From Ursus arctos (taxonomy: Eukaryota > Chordata > Mammalia > Carnivora > Ursidae), in contig NW_026622985.1 in the NCBI RefSeq assembly GCF_023065955.2, positions 70,917,931-70,981,930 of the forward strand: a stretch of DNA of 64,000 nt, given 5' to 3'. Under the pieces are notes generated by a model. That model saw only the letters and a list, made by a program, of their open reading frames with translations. It made no database searches and was not told the origin of the DNA. The translations under genes and the position numbers were made by a program. Positions 50,415 to 63,350 of the stretch are shown here, piece by piece. Numbering within the stretch: the first letter of the stretch is position 1; each line of letters opens with the position of its first letter.

Positions 50415-50745
50415 CGTGCCTGAGTTCATTTGGGCTGCTGTAACACGATATCATAGGCTAGGTGGCTTATAAATGACAGAAATTTATTTCTCACAATTCT
50501 AGAGTCTGGGAAGTCCAGGATCATGGTGCCAGCAGATTCATTGTGTAGTAAGAACCCACTTCCTCATAGATGTTTGTCTTGTCACTGTAACCTCACTCGG
50601 TGAAAGAGGAGAGGGAGCTTTCTGGGGTTTCTGTATAAGGCCATTAATCTCATTCATGATGGTTCCACCCTCATGACCTAATCACCTCCCAAAGGCCAAC
50701 ATAAGAATTTGGGGGGGACACAAATATTCAGCTCATAGCATGGTG
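50415..50745 (-). mobile_element. MLT1-type solo LTR (ERVL-MaLR)
   Basis: In reverse complement it follows the MLT1 LTR order: 'tttgggctgctgtaacacga', 'ggtggcttataaatgacaga', 'ttctcacaattctagagtct', 'cctaatcacctcccaaaggc', and 'gggggggacacaaatattca' at the end. No internal retroviral coding sequence is seen. Confidence 0.75.
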
Positions 50746-50895
50746 AAAGATTTTAAAAATTAGTATTTTATGCAAAAAAGTTATTCAGTCTTCATAGTAA
50801 AACACTTTGTCCATAACAATTATTTTAGGGAAGAGATGTCTCATTATCTTCTTTGCTCTTAATTTAGGCCTTTAATTCACAGAATCTGTATTTTA

Positions 50896-51084
50896 TTTTT
50901 TTTAAAAGATTTTATTTATTTATTCGACAGAGATAGAGACAGCCAGCGAGAGAGGGAACACAAGCAGGGGGAGTGGGAGAGGAAGAAGCAGGCTCATAGC
51001 GGAGGAGCCTGATGTGGGGCTCGATCCCACAATGCCAGGATCACGCCCTGAGCCGAAGGTAGACGCCTAACCGTTGTGCCACCC
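50896..51084 (-). mobile_element. Can-SINE, bear-type
   Basis: Reverse-complement Can-SINE: AAAAGATTTTATTTATTTAT, GACAGAGATAGAGACAGCC, GGGGCTCGATCCCACAATGC, head ending GTTGTGCCACCC. A perfect 15-bp target-site duplication AGAATCTGTATTTTA is at 50881-50895 and 51085-51099. Confidence 0.95.
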
Positions 51085-52410
51085 AGAATCTGTATTTTAA
51101 ATTTTATTTTCAGTTCATGAGAAATAGAGCAATATTTTTACAATGAACTTAAAAAAAACCTATTTTTTCTTTTTTATCTCAAATAGTTGTTTCCTTAAAA
51201 CCTTTTGATTTCTTTTTTTGCCTGAATTTTAACATCCAGATTACCTTCCCCCAATAGAATATCTCTTCCTTTTTCCCTTTTCTTTTCCTCTCAAAATGCA
51301 GACTGGGATTCTAATTTGGAGCCAGGTCCTTCATGATAAATGTAGACTTATCAAAATGCCTTAGGTGGTGAATTGTGTCTATCACAGTACTGGACAGTCC
51401 TCTGATTAAATAGATATTTAATAGTACTTCAAAGTCTGTTCTTTTGGGTGAGCTTACCTGCGTTCTTTATTTGTAGTCTTTTCAAAATCCTGAGATGCCA
51501 GAAGCAATTACAACAGTATCAAGGGTTCAGATCATAGCAGCATAAGCACTTATAGGTCTATTTGATTTGTTAAACACATATGGCATCCTGTCTTGATAAA
51601 AATTGGTGTTTAGTAGCTGAATCATTCAGCAATTTATCTTGGAGTTATAAGGAGCATATTCTCAATAACTTATTATGTTAAGAATTATGTTTCATTAATG
51701 ATAAATATATAAAAGGTACCATTATTATCACTTTGGTGATCTAAATTTCATTTTATTTGTGAGACCACAGAAGTTGAAAAATAATTATAGCAGGTTTCAG
51801 TCTGTTGCAATACTAAAATAGTGAATCAGGCACTCTGAAAAGAATGTACTGAGACTGTTCTATTCATGGTACAATGCAATTACAGCTAGCACCAAATTCA
51901 ACACTGCTTAGCTGTCCACATAATATTTTGATTTATCTTGATCCAAAATTCTCAGAAAGGAAGTTCACTGAAGTTACTAGAAATCACTGACTTGGAATTA
52001 GGATATACCTTAAAAGCTCATTTGCGGGAAGTACTCTGGCCTTATTCAACAGATCACTGAGAAGCCTAGAAAAACAAATCCCGGAAAAGAATTATTATGT
52101 GCCAATTACATAAACAAGAAGACTTTGTTAGGTATGAACCAATAAGATTCCTTGCTGTTAAAAACATGTCAGACACAAGGCAATATCAGCAGTTCAATAA
52201 TATAAAAGAACCAGAGAATAGCTACAAAACTTTAAAGCTAAACAAAAGGTCTACCAATTGCCTCTCAATTTAGTCTTAAACCAACATAAAAACTGAGTTC
52301 TCTAAAACTTTCAGTATTTGCTTCTTGAAAGGGAACATGGTCATTTATCCTAGTTATTAGGACCCCGGCTAACAATATAGAGGTCTGGACCTCAAGGTAC
52401 TTTTTATAAA

Positions 52411-52430
52411 AAATTTGTGACATGACTTTA
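52411..52430. repeat. Target-site duplication, left copy (nested L1)
   Basis: Twenty bases beginning AAATTTGTGACATG that reappear at 54948-54967 with a single C/T mismatch. Confidence 0.88.
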
Positions 52431-52800
52431 TTATTACTTAATCTATTTATTTTTAAGTTTTTATTTAAATTCCAGTTAGTTAACATACAGTGTGATATTA
52501 GTTTCAGGTGCACATATAGTGATTCAGTACTTCCATACAATACCCAGTGCTCATCACAACAAGCGCCTTCCTTAATCCCCATCACCTTAATTTTACCCAT
52601 CCCTCCACCCACCTCCCCTCTGGTAACCATCAGTCTGTTCTTTACAGTTAAGAGTCTATTTCTTGGTTTGCCCCCCTCTCTCTTTCTTTCCCCTTTGCTC
52701 ATTTGTTTTGTTTCTTAAATACCACATATGAGTGAAATCATACGGTATTTGTCCTTCTCTGACTGATTTATTTCACTAAGCATATTACTCTTTAGCTCCA

Positions 52801-53040
52801 AGGGCACCTGAGTGGCTTGGTCAGTTAAGTGTCCAACTCTTGATTTTGGTTCAGGTCATGCATGATCTCAGGGTTGTAAGATAAAGCCCTGAGTTGGGCT
52901 CCACACTCAGTGAGATTCTCTCTCTTAAGAGTCTCTTTCTTACCCTTTGCCTCTGTTCTTCCTTTGATCATGCTCTCTTTCTCTCTCTCTAAAAAAAAAA
53001 AAAAAAAAAAAAAGAGAGAGAGAGAGAGAGAGAATTAAAT
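52801..53040 (+). mobile_element. Can-SINE nested in L1 (older type)
   Basis: GGGCACCTGAGTGGCTTGG head, 'ttcaggtcatgcatgatctc', CT tail, an A-run of about 23 and a (GA)n run. A 14-bp duplication ACTCTTTAGCTCCA/ACTCTCTAGCTCCA (one mismatch) made from L1 sequence flanks it at 52787-52800 and 53041-53054. Confidence 0.92.
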
Positions 53041-53580
53041 ACTCTCTAGCTCCATTCATATTGATGAAAATAACAAGATTTCATTCTTTTTTATGGCTGA
53101 GTAATAGTCCATTGTATATACCACATCTTTATCCATTCATCAGTCAATGGACATTTGGGCTGTTTCCATAATTTGGCTATTGTAAATAATGCTGCTATAA
53201 CATCAGGGTGCATATATCCCCTTGATTTAGTATTTTTGTATTCTTTGGGTAAATACCTAGTAGTGCAATTGCTGGATCATAGGGTAGTTCTATTTTTAAC
53301 TTTCTGAGGAACCTCCATACTGTTTTCCACAGTGGCTGCACCAGTTTGCATTCCCACCAATAGTGCAGGAGAGTTCCTTTTTCTCCACATTCTTACCAAT
53401 ACCTTTTGGTTCTTGTGTTGTTGATTTTAACCATTCTCACAGGTGTGAGGTGACATCTCATTGTAGTTTTGATTTGTATTTCCCTGATGACCAGTGATAT
53501 GGAGCATCTTTTCATGTGTCTATTGGCCATCTGGATGTTTTCTTTGGGGAAATGTCTATTCTTGTCATCTGCCACTTTTT

Positions 53581-53780
53581 TTTTTTTAAAGATTTTATTT
53601 ATTTATTTGACAGAGATAGAGACAGCCAGTGAGAGAGGGAACACAAGCAGGGGGAGTGGGAGAGGAAGAAACAGGCTCATAGTGGAAGAGCCTGATGTGG
53701 GGCTCGATCCCATAATGCCAGGATCACGCCCTGAGCCGAAGGTAGACGCTTAACCGCTGTGCCACCCAGGCGCCCCCTCT
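53581..53780 (-). mobile_element. Can-SINE nested in L1, bear-type
   Basis: Reverse-complement Can-SINE: AAAGATTTTATTTATTTATT, GACAGAGATAGAGACAGCC, GGGGCTCGATCCCATAATGC, head ending GTGCCACCCAGGCGCCCC. A perfect 13-bp duplication TCTGCCACTTTTT of L1 sequence is at 53568-53580 and 53781-53793. Confidence 0.95.
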
Positions 53781-54863
53781 TCTGCCACTTTTTAAATTGG
53801 ATTATTCATTTTGGGGTATTGAGTTTTGTAAGTTCTTTATAGATTTTGGATATTAACCCTTTATCAGATACATCCTTTACAGATATCTTCTCCCATTCTG
53901 TAGGTTGCCTTTTAGTTTTATTGATTTTTATTTTGATGTAGTCCCAATAGTTTATTTTTGCTTTTGTTTCCCTTGCCTCAGGAGACATATCTAGAAAGAA
54001 GTTGCTATGGCTGATGTCAAAGAGTTTACTGCCTATGCTCTCTTCTAGGATTGTTATGGTTTCGGGTCTCACATTTAGGTCTTTAATCCATTTTGAATTT
54101 ATTTTTGTGTATGGTGTAAGAAAGTGGTCCGGTTTCATTCTTCTGCATGTCCAGTTACTGTCCAGTTTTCCCAGCACCATTTGTTGAAGAGACTGTTTTT
54201 TTACCATTGGATAGTCTTTCCTTCTTTGTTGAAAATTAACTGACCACATAGTTGTGGGTTCATTTTTGAGTTTTCTGTTCTGTTGCATTGATCTCTGTGT
54301 CTGTTTCTGTGCCAGGACTGTACTGTCTTGATCACTACAGCTTTGTACTATAACTGGAAGTCTGGAATTGTGATGCCTCCAGCTTCGCTTTTCTTTTTCA
54401 AGGTTGCTTTGGCTATTCAAGGTTTTTGTGGTTCCATACAAATTTTAGGATTGTTTGTTTTAGCTCTGTTTAAAAAGTGCTGTTGGTATTTTGATAGGGA
54501 TTGCATTAAAAGTGTAGATTTCTCTGAGTAGTATGGACATTTTAACAGTATTTGTTCTTCTAATCCATGAGCATGGAGTCTTTCGATTTCTCTGTGTCAT
54601 CTTCCATTTCTTTCATCAGTGTTTTATAGTTTTCAGAGTAGAGGTCTTTCACCTCTTTGGTTAGGTTTATTCCTAAGTATCTTATTATTTGGGGGGCAGT
54701 TGTAAATGGGATTGATTCCTTAATATCTCTTTCTTGCTATTTCATTATTGGTGTACAGAAATACAACAGATTTCTTTACACTGGCTTTGTATCCTGTAAC
54801 TGAACTGAATTCATGTATCAGTTCTAGCAATTTAGCAAATAGTCTTTCAGGTTTTCTATATAG

Positions 54864-54967
<104 letters not shown>

Positions 54968-55284
54968 AAGCAAATGACTTCCTCTTATTGAACTTTCCTT
55001 CCCCATACCTCATCTACACAAGGCATATTCAGATTGCTTATAAAAGCTTTACTGTTGTGGTTGAAAAATCAAGGCATATGATGAATATATTTGTACAGCA
55101 TGGGCCGATTCAGAAGTGGAAGTGTGCATATTAAATTTCACAAGATTTTTAAATAAAACTTGACTTGGTATTTGACCAAAATTAACTAAATTCATTTGTT
55201 TGTTAGATCAACTAAATATATTTGTTCATTCATCTGCCTTCTCTCTCTCTCCCTCCCTCTCCCTTTTACTCTCCCCTTCCTTCT

Positions 55285-55356
55285 TTCCTTCCTTCCTTCC
55301 TTCCTTCCTTCCTTCCTTCCTTCCTTCCATCCATCTATCCATCCATCCATATGTCC
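55285..55356. repeat. (TTCC)11 and (ATCC)n microsatellite
   Basis: Eleven uninterrupted TTCC units at 55285-55328 followed by an imperfect ATCC/ATCT run. It accounts for the PSFLPS- and EGRKEGRK-type ORFs on both strands here. Confidence 0.96.
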
Positions 55357-55394
55357 ATTTGTCCATTCATGCATCCTTCTGTCTACCTGACCCT

Positions 55395-55560
55395 CAGTCA
55401 ATCCAAAAAATCATTTATTGAGCACTTTATGAGCACCCACCACTATGGCAGGTGCTGAGAATTCAGTGGAAAACAACATAGATCACCCTGTCCTTGTTGA
55501 ACTTAAATTCTTGGGGTTAACACAAGGAATAATCAAGAAAAAATAAATACAGTAATTACT
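55395..55560 (-). mobile_element. L2-like fragment
   Basis: 'aatcatttattgagcacttt', then 'ggcaggtgctgagaattcag' and 'ctgtccttgttgaacttaaa' is the reverse-complement L2 3' region order. Confidence 0.6.
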
Positions 55561-56034
55561 GCTTCTGATTAGTAGTATGAAGAATGTCAAAAGGGTATTG
55601 TGTATAACTTTTGGCTTGATTTTCTCAGTTGTCTCAGAGAACAAGCATTCGTGAAAGTCTCATTACAGAGCTCTTACGAACAAAAGACATGGTGTCATTA
55701 TTGTTTACCAACTTATCCCAAAGGCCTGGTTTATTACCAGTTTCCTAATAAGTATTTAATAAGTTATTATCATCACCAGTTGTTAGAAGCTCTAAAGCAT
55801 GCATTGTGGTCCATGCACTGGTTCTGGTTTATAAGCTGTTAGTGGTTTCTGATAAGTACAAGAACTGAGAGGAAGCATATAGAAATTCATTTTTATTATC
55901 TTTTAAAGTACTGATATGCAGTGAATTGGAAACAAAAAAAAAAACCAAAAAACAACAAAGCAAAACAAAACTGTTCTTTGCCACAGATAATACAAAAAGC
56001 ATTACTCTAAAAGACCACTGGCTCGACTCTCCTG

Positions 56035-56066
56035 TAAAAAACAAACAAACAAACAAACAAAAAAAA
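56035..56066. repeat. (AAAC)n-type A-rich simple repeat
   Basis: AAAAAACAAACAAACAAACA followed by poly-A. A shorter CACACACACAAAAAAAA run lies near 56920. Confidence 0.9.
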
Positions 56067-57032
56067 CTAAGTGATAAAAGAGAAACAGGAGTCATGTAAG
56101 GGGAAGGAAGTAAACATTTATTCAGTGCTACTAAATGTTGAGCTGTATTTCAGTGTTCAGTTAATGACTGCAGGAATGTTCTGCCCACTCAAAGCATCTT
56201 CCTTCAAGTGCTGGATGTAAGCCCACATGGAACACAGAGGTGGGGCCCCTGTGGGCCACCTGTAGCACCTGATCTCCTCTTGCAATGCATGGCATTGTCC
56301 CTTCCGTTCTATGCTCTTAACAGTCTTTTGGTAACAAGAATAGTTTTTTTTAAATTTCTTTTCCTTAATATCCTTTTTGCTTCTCCAAGTTCTCTTCCTG
56401 CCAGTCAGGGTAGATGTAAGAATTTGATTTGACAACTGTCCAAGTGCTTATACACCAAGTGGCAAGGCTTGGCCTGCCTTCTCTGGGAACACAGAGCTCA
56501 CTGAACTTTTTCTTGTTTATTGTCAGGCCCATTAAACTGGTGCTTAATTATTATGGACAGTGTCTGAACGTTAGAACTGTTTCAGATCCGTTAATTTTCA
56601 GGCTCATATTCATGTTAGGAACTAGATCAAGCTATATAGGACCCTGCTTTTGGCTTAAGGCCATCCTTAGAAATGGTATGCATTAAGACACTGTTATCTT
56701 TGTTTTCCTTGATGTGAAATGGGCATTTTTAACCTATATGCCATTAGTAAAGGTCAGTGATAAATGAAATGTCCAGAATTAAAAGTCCAGTTCCTTATGG
56801 TCAGTTTCTATATTCTTTTCCAGGGTTGCTCTGCCTCAGATCACTACTGGTCAGAATTGGGAGTGTTACAGAAAGGTTTGAAAGAATAAGATGAAATCTT
56901 CCCCTGGTGATATTAAAAAACACACACACAAAAAAAACCCAGTTCCATTGTTTATTAGTGAAGTATTATACTAGATTACATTACTTGTATGGTGTCTGTC
57001 ACAGGAGTAATTCTGTCACTCTTGTTTTCTAG

Positions 57033-57392
<360 letters not shown>

Positions 57393-57665
57393 TGAACTAT
57401 TAATAGTTTTCACAGCATTTCCCAGAAGACACAATACACCTGGGAGCATGGGACTTTCATTTTTAATCAGCGTTTTCTCCCCTCCTTCAGTGGCCTGAGC
57501 TCCAGTTACCAATCCCAGCAGGTTGAGAAATGCTTTGCAAGATGTAAATGATGCTGCTGAAATAAGAAATGCTTGGAAGCATGAAGTTGTGGAATTGAAC
57601 ATAGAAAGTAAATGATTGTTTTTTGTTCTTTGGATAAAATGAACCATGTCAGATGGATCGGTAGC

Positions 57666-57686
57666 TTTTTTTTTTTTTTTTTTTTT
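57666..57686. repeat. T21 homopolymer
   Basis: An unbroken T run of 21 without an adjacent SINE or L1 body that I can recognise. Confidence 0.93.
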
Positions 57687-58569
57687 AATGTCACTCTTTG
57701 ATTTGGGGTCACAAAGGATCTCTAGCTTCCCTGGCTTAGTAGTTTTTTCTCTGTGTCATTGTAGAGGAGGATTTCTTCTATGTGAGACAAATAGCAGGAG
57801 TTCTAGTTCAAAATGCTCCTAATGGAAGCCAGGGAATGTCTTTACCAGAGCCAAATCTGGAAGGCACGTGCTGCATTTCTACTGGCATTTGCTTTCTTCT
57901 CTGTGGACATATTCACTGCTTTAGTTACCATTGCTCCCTTTGTGCCAATGGGCTGAATCCATTCCGCAAGCACGTTCTAAACAATTCTCTGCATTTAACA
58001 CAAAATTAAAATGCCAGGAGCGTCTCCCGATAGATGGACTATAAATCTAGCCTGAGAAAAAAGCTTCTATTTCTTGATAGATTACCTTTAGTGGAACATT
58101 TGCTTTTTTTTCACCTAATGAGGCACTAAATATTGTAGCTGCTGGATTGATGCTTTTAATTTTTTTGTCTAGACTTTGCCATATTGCCAGAAGCTTAATC
58201 CTGGTCGAGCTTTTGAAAAACAGTATTGTTTTTCAGAAAGAAAAAAAAGATTGTCAGATGGTCTAAAGATAAAGAAACACTGGGAATACGAGTATCCCAA
58301 GGTGATAGCCTTAGGCAAGATAACAATGTTGAAGAACACAGAATAGAATCGGGTTGTCTGGTTGTCCAAGACGCATTGCTGTTCATTTGACTCTAAGTCT
58401 CCCGGTCCCATTTTTAACTGCTGTAGTGAAGGTTTTTGTTTGTTTGTTTTGGTTTTTTTTGTCGTTCTTATTCACACAAATCTATGCATTAACATAAGGA
58501 CAGCTCTAAAAAATAATTTCAGTTTCACTGAGGATCCTTTAGTTTATCTGTCATGTGATAGATTTTTTT

Positions 58570-58762
58570 TTTAAAGATTTTTTATTTATTTATTCGACAG
58601 AGACAGAGACAGCCAGAGAGAGAGGGAACACAAGCAGGGGGAGTGGGAGAGGAAGAAGCAGGCTCATAGCAGAGGAGCCCGATGTGGGACTCGATCCCAC
58701 AACGCCGGGATCACGCCCTGAGCCGAAGGCAGACGCTTAACCGCTGTGCCACCCAGGTGCCC
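58570..58762 (-). mobile_element. Can-SINE, bear-type
   Basis: Reverse-complement Can-SINE: TTTTTAAAGATTTTTTATTT, GACAGAGACAGAGACAGCC, GGGACTCGATCCCACAACGC, head ending GTGCCACCCAGGTGCCC. A perfect 18-bp target-site duplication CATGTGATAGATTTTTTT lies at 58552-58569 and 58763-58780; together with the intact body this suggests a recent insertion. Confidence 0.96.
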
Positions 58763-60849
58763 CATGTGATAGATTTTTTTAAAATTATGTGTTCTATTTA
58801 ACGGACCTAAATATGCAAGACCTGGAGGAAAACTGAATGAACCACTTATGAAAATACTTTATCTTCTCTTTCTGCTGAAGTAAATCTTCCAAACTTGCCT
58901 TTATTTCATTTTCCCTCTTTGGTGGCTTCAAGCTTTATAAAATTATATCAACTAAACAAGAAATACTTTGAGATATGCCTTCAAAAATGCGTGATCTTGC
59001 TAATACAAATGCATCTCATTCTACATTTTTATGACCCCATTTCTGGGACTGTCTCCTAGTATCACAGGGATATCTGTAGACAGAATGTACAACTTCTTCT
59101 ACAGTGACATCTTGAGAACATTAAGTGAATGACCGAAAAACAGAGGGCAAACTCCTCATACATTTTTAATATCCTAACTAGGAGATGCTTTTATTTTCCT
59201 AACTTTCCTTTAGGAGTTCAAATTAAGTGATTTTCTCTTCTTTGCCTGGAGTTTGATCTTTAAAAAAAAAAAAAGCAAAGAACAAAACAAGGAAGAAACG
59301 GTAAAAAATCCAAGAACTGTTTTTATTTGTGTTTCCATCTTTCTTCCTTCCATCTTTCTGACCTTGCAAGGGAATCTCTGACAGGGAAACATCAAATATT
59401 TCTGGGTAAATTAGTCACTTGTTTTGAGACACATGAAACAGGGACAAATATTGAATGAAAACCTTTTTCTCTCCCTCATAGTGATCCTGAGACATCAGCT
59501 GTGGAATCACAAGATGTCATTAGTTTTGGCAAATTCTTGCTCTGTGTGTGTGTGCGTACGTTCTCTCATGTAGCTAGAAAGCAATCTTGGAGAATGCACC
59601 AGCCTAGAAAAAAGGGTACTGTGTACATTTCAAGGTGAAGCCTTCTTTAATTTGTCTCACTTTACCTGTGAGGTCATGTCTGAGGGCATGGGGAGGGGGC
59701 AGTGTGTCCTCCAGTCAGAGCCCCATTGCCTTAGGCAATTCGAATATCAAGACTTGAAATTGTTTAGTAGCCTTGAACTTTATTCTTGAAAGACAGAAAA
59801 CAATTTTTTAAACGTATTTGTAAAACTTCAATTATGACTTTGAAGGGCTGCAAGCTGTTTCAAGTAAATAATCAGGTCTATACTTGCAGTGAGACCTTAT
59901 GACCTGAAAATAATGCATGCCCACATGTGACTGTCCACCACAGAGTTGGAACGTCTTTTGCTGTGAAGGGTATCAGATAGGGCCAAATCATGTATCTCTA
60001 GATTCGAGCAATGGAATTGGGAGTGCAGCAGTTCTCATTCAGTGTAATAATAATTAATTAATTAGTTGTGAAACTCTTATATGTTTACAATTATAACGTA
60101 CTGTAATTCTATATGCTATAGATTCTGTAGTTATGTGAAAGGTATTGAGGTCCCAATCCCACCTGTGAGCTTCCAATGAGAAGTTCAAAATTGAAGTCAG
60201 AGAGCAAAAGAAGAAACCAAAAAGATAAACCAAAGATAATTAATTAGATACAGTTATGAATCAAGGCGTGGGCCTGTTCAGGGGGCGCTGTGGGTACTTA
60301 TGGGGGTGAGTACAGCCGGAAGCCCTGTTGCTGCTTCCACCAGCTCACCGTAGCTGTATCCTTCCTTCTTTTCTCCTCCCACTGCTATGAACAAATGAGT
60401 ACGGGCAGTTTCACAGAGAAGGTGGTAATTAAGGTGGGTCATAATGGGCACGTTTGTAGATTTTAGAAAGGTTGGGGGCAGGGTGTGGTGGATTCCAGAC
60501 AGACAGGGATATTATAAACACGTACAGAGAAGGGGATTAGAAAGAGTTGGGGCGCAAAGGGCAGGGGAGGCCACATGTTAGGGAGTATTAAGAGAAAGAG
60601 GGAAAGACTTGATAAGTACTGTCATGGCTCAGGGAGGAAGGAGTTGACTCTTTCTGGGCCAGGAAGAGCGGGGTGAAGGTTGCTGAAGGGCCTCCTGCCA
60701 ACAGCAGCATGTGGAGGATGGACTTCTGGGAGGGAGTGTGAGAAGCAGGAAGGTGGGCTGAGAAACTCTCCAGCTGTGATGTGGTAAGATCCTGGACTAT
60801 AGCAAAGACCACAGCGGGGACGGGGTGCCAAATTCAAGGGAAAAGAGAA

Positions 60850-60955
60850 GGGGTGCCTGGCTGGCTCAGTGGGTAGAGCGTGGGTGATCTCAGGGTCGTG
60901 AGTTTGAGCCCCATGTAGAAGGGTAGAGTTTGCTTAGGAAAAATAAAAAAAGGGA
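60850..60955 (+). mobile_element. Can-SINE, short or internally deleted
   Basis: Has the tRNA-like head (GGTGCCTGGCTGGCTCAGTG, GGTAGAGCGTG, AGTTTGAGCCCCATGTA) and an A-rich end, but lacks the long CT-rich tail of the others. The box B-like GGTCGTGAGTTTGAGCCCC is the best preserved part. Confidence 0.8.
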
Positions 60956-61078
60956 GAAGAGAAAAATAACTAGTATGGATATTAGTATGACACAACTTTA
61001 CTATTTCTGAGCCAAAAAATTTGAAAATTTTAACAATTTTGTCAGATCTGTAAATCATTTTTAAAAATGCTATCTCTA

Positions 61079-61293
61079 TGGGGTACCTGGGTGGCTCAAT
61101 CGTTAAGCGTCTGCCTTCTGCTCATGGTGTGATCCCAGGGTCCTGGGATTGAGCCCTGCATTGGGCTGCCTGCTCTGCTGGGAGCCTGGTTCTTCCTCTC
61201 CCACTCCCTCTGCTTGTGTTGCCTCTCTTGCTGGCTGTCTCTCTCTGTGTCAAATAAATAAATAAAATCTTAAAAAAATAATAATAATAAAAA
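61079..61293 (+). mobile_element. Can-SINE
   Basis: GGGTACCTGGGTGGCTCAAT head, 'gtcctgggattgagccctgc', CT tail, AATAAATAAATAAAATCTT then AATAATAATAATAAA. A perfect 17-bp target-site duplication TAAAAATGCTATCTCTA is at 61062-61078 and 61294-61310. Confidence 0.95.
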
Positions 61294-62159
61294 TAAAAAT
61301 GCTATCTCTAGAAAGTGTATACTGGAAAGTGTAGTGTAAAAGGTTGTGAAACATTAAATGACTTTACAGAAACCAAATATTTGAATGTCTTACATGCAGC
61401 CATTTACATGTAAATAAATAATATATACATTAACATTATAAAATTATTCTCTATTCTAAATCTTAAACATTTTTGACTAATACTCTAGTCACCTTGTTCT
61501 TATTAATGGATATTCTTAAAGCCAAACAACACTTATTTTTAGACATTCTATAATGCAACCTTAGAATCTTGATTTGTTTGAATTGGATGGATTTTTATTG
61601 TACAGATTCAACTTATAATAAAATTTTGCAGACATTGCCAGAAGGTGAGATCACAGCCACTGTGATGCTTATAAGCATTGGGGCCACATTTTAATAGAAC
61701 TTTACATGATATATGTATATATATATTCCCCTTCTGGCCAAAACAAAACAGCACTATAAACATAAGGATAAGGAGTCATTCCTCCTGCTTATTTAATTTA
61801 TGCTGCATTCAATTACCATGGAAGCCAGATTGCTTTTTTGTTTCATTTGACATCCAAGGTTAAAGCTACTGCCTGCTGTTCTGAGATGTGAGCAGCTCTG
61901 AGCACCCCACGTAGGCTCAGCAGTCTCCACTGAGTTGAGGAGTTAAGGAATCAGCTTCAGGAAAGAGATTAGTCAGCTGGTGAACAATGGTGCTCTCTTT
62001 ATTCTTCCTGGAGTCCCAAGAATTGCTCTTTGTGCCATACATCCATGACATTAAGTAAATATCAAATATTTGCACATCCTCATTTTCCTATTGACGAATA
62101 GTTTCTTAAAAGAGAGGATCATTGTGATTTTTAGTTGCAGCTGTATTTTTTGCTGTATA

Positions 62160-62275
62160 ACCCATCTGACTGTGTCACCTTGGCCAAGCCACATATCTTC
62201 TTGGGGCCTTGGCTGTTTCATTTGTAAACCTGGGGAAAGGACATAGGTGACCTGCAAGGACCTCTCGGCTTTAGA
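62160..62275 (+). mobile_element. MIR SINE fragment
   Basis: 'tgactgtgtcaccttggcca' and 'ggggccttggctgtttcatttgtaaac', followed by 'acctgcaaggacctctcggc', follow MIR order. Confidence 0.7.
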
Positions 62276-62739
62276 GATACCTTTGTGGAAACTTCAAACA
62301 GTTCAGAAAACAGAACTAAGACACTGGCTGGCACCTCCAAAAGGAAGAGATGCTATTTATAAGATGAATGAAATGTGTAGTTAATTGTATGAAATTTAAT
62401 TCTAACTCAACTGGTCCATTCAGTTAATTTTTTAAAAATTAAAATGAAAGCATTACTTTAATGCTAGACAACAAACTCTAAACAAAAGACCTACAGAATT
62501 TCTGAGTGGTCTCAAATCCACTACATCTAAGGCTTTTGGATGTCGAATTTCCACAGCTTTCTTCCTTCACAATTTTTAATATGTATCTATTTTAAATAAA
62601 ATGAACATATAACATATTGCCAAACACTTGATAAGTACTATGTATAAATGATGAAGCTATTATGAGATAAAGTTAGGCATACCATTTCTCAACTATGACG
62701 CAGAAGATCAAAGTTTAATGGATAGTTAGTATTATTCTT

Positions 62740-63350
62740 TTAAAGACCAGCCACGGCAAGAATGGACAGGCTGAGATTCTTAGGCGGGAAGAAAGAATGT
62801 ATAAAGAAACTGAGGAAGTGAAATCAAGCCATGTGGTTGGGGTGAAAAACAGAGGGGGTGGAGCAGGGCGCTAAATGAGCCAGAAGAAGTAGAAGGGAGT
62901 AAACCATGTAGGGTCTGCAGGCCATCTTAAGGATTTTACATGTTGCCTTGAGTGTAGTGGAAAGTGAAAGGTTTTTTAAAAGGTTAATGATAATCCAATT
63001 TAGAGGTGTAGCAATTGCTTTGGTTGCTAAATAAAAATAGACTGGAAGGGAGGCAAGAGTGAGAAGAAAGAAGTCAATTAGAAGGCTCTTGCAGTGTTCC
63101 AGAGAGTGATATTGGTGTTTTGAACTATTTAGTGGCCGTAGGGATGGAGAAATAACTGGATTTGAGATATATTTGAGGGGAAAATCCACAGGACTGATGA
63201 TTGATTGTATTTGGGAGGATCAGGGAGAAAGAAGTCATGGATGACTCTAAAGTTTCTGGATTGAGGAAGTGAAGTGGCCATACACTTATCAAACTGGGGA
63301 AGCCTATAGGTAGAGTAGGTTTGAGAAGAAAGATGGCATTTCCCCATTTG
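62740..63350 (+). mobile_element. Ancient interspersed repeat, family not resolved
   Basis: Segments such as 'tcaattagaaggctcttgca', 'gagatatatttgaggggaaa' and 'aagtcatggatgactctaaa' occur in this order in a widespread old mammalian repeat that I recognise but cannot name with confidence. Minus-strand ORFs over it are not conserved proteins. Confidence 0.45.

Noticed and set aside
53806..54441. A 211-codon minus-strand ORF as a host gene
   Set aside because: Its translation is L1 ORF2 and lies inside a target-duplication-flanked L1, so it is retroelement remnant.
55192..55458. Proline/serine- and lysine/arginine-rich ORFs in four frames
   Set aside because: They are translations of the (TTCC)n/(ATCC)n microsatellite.
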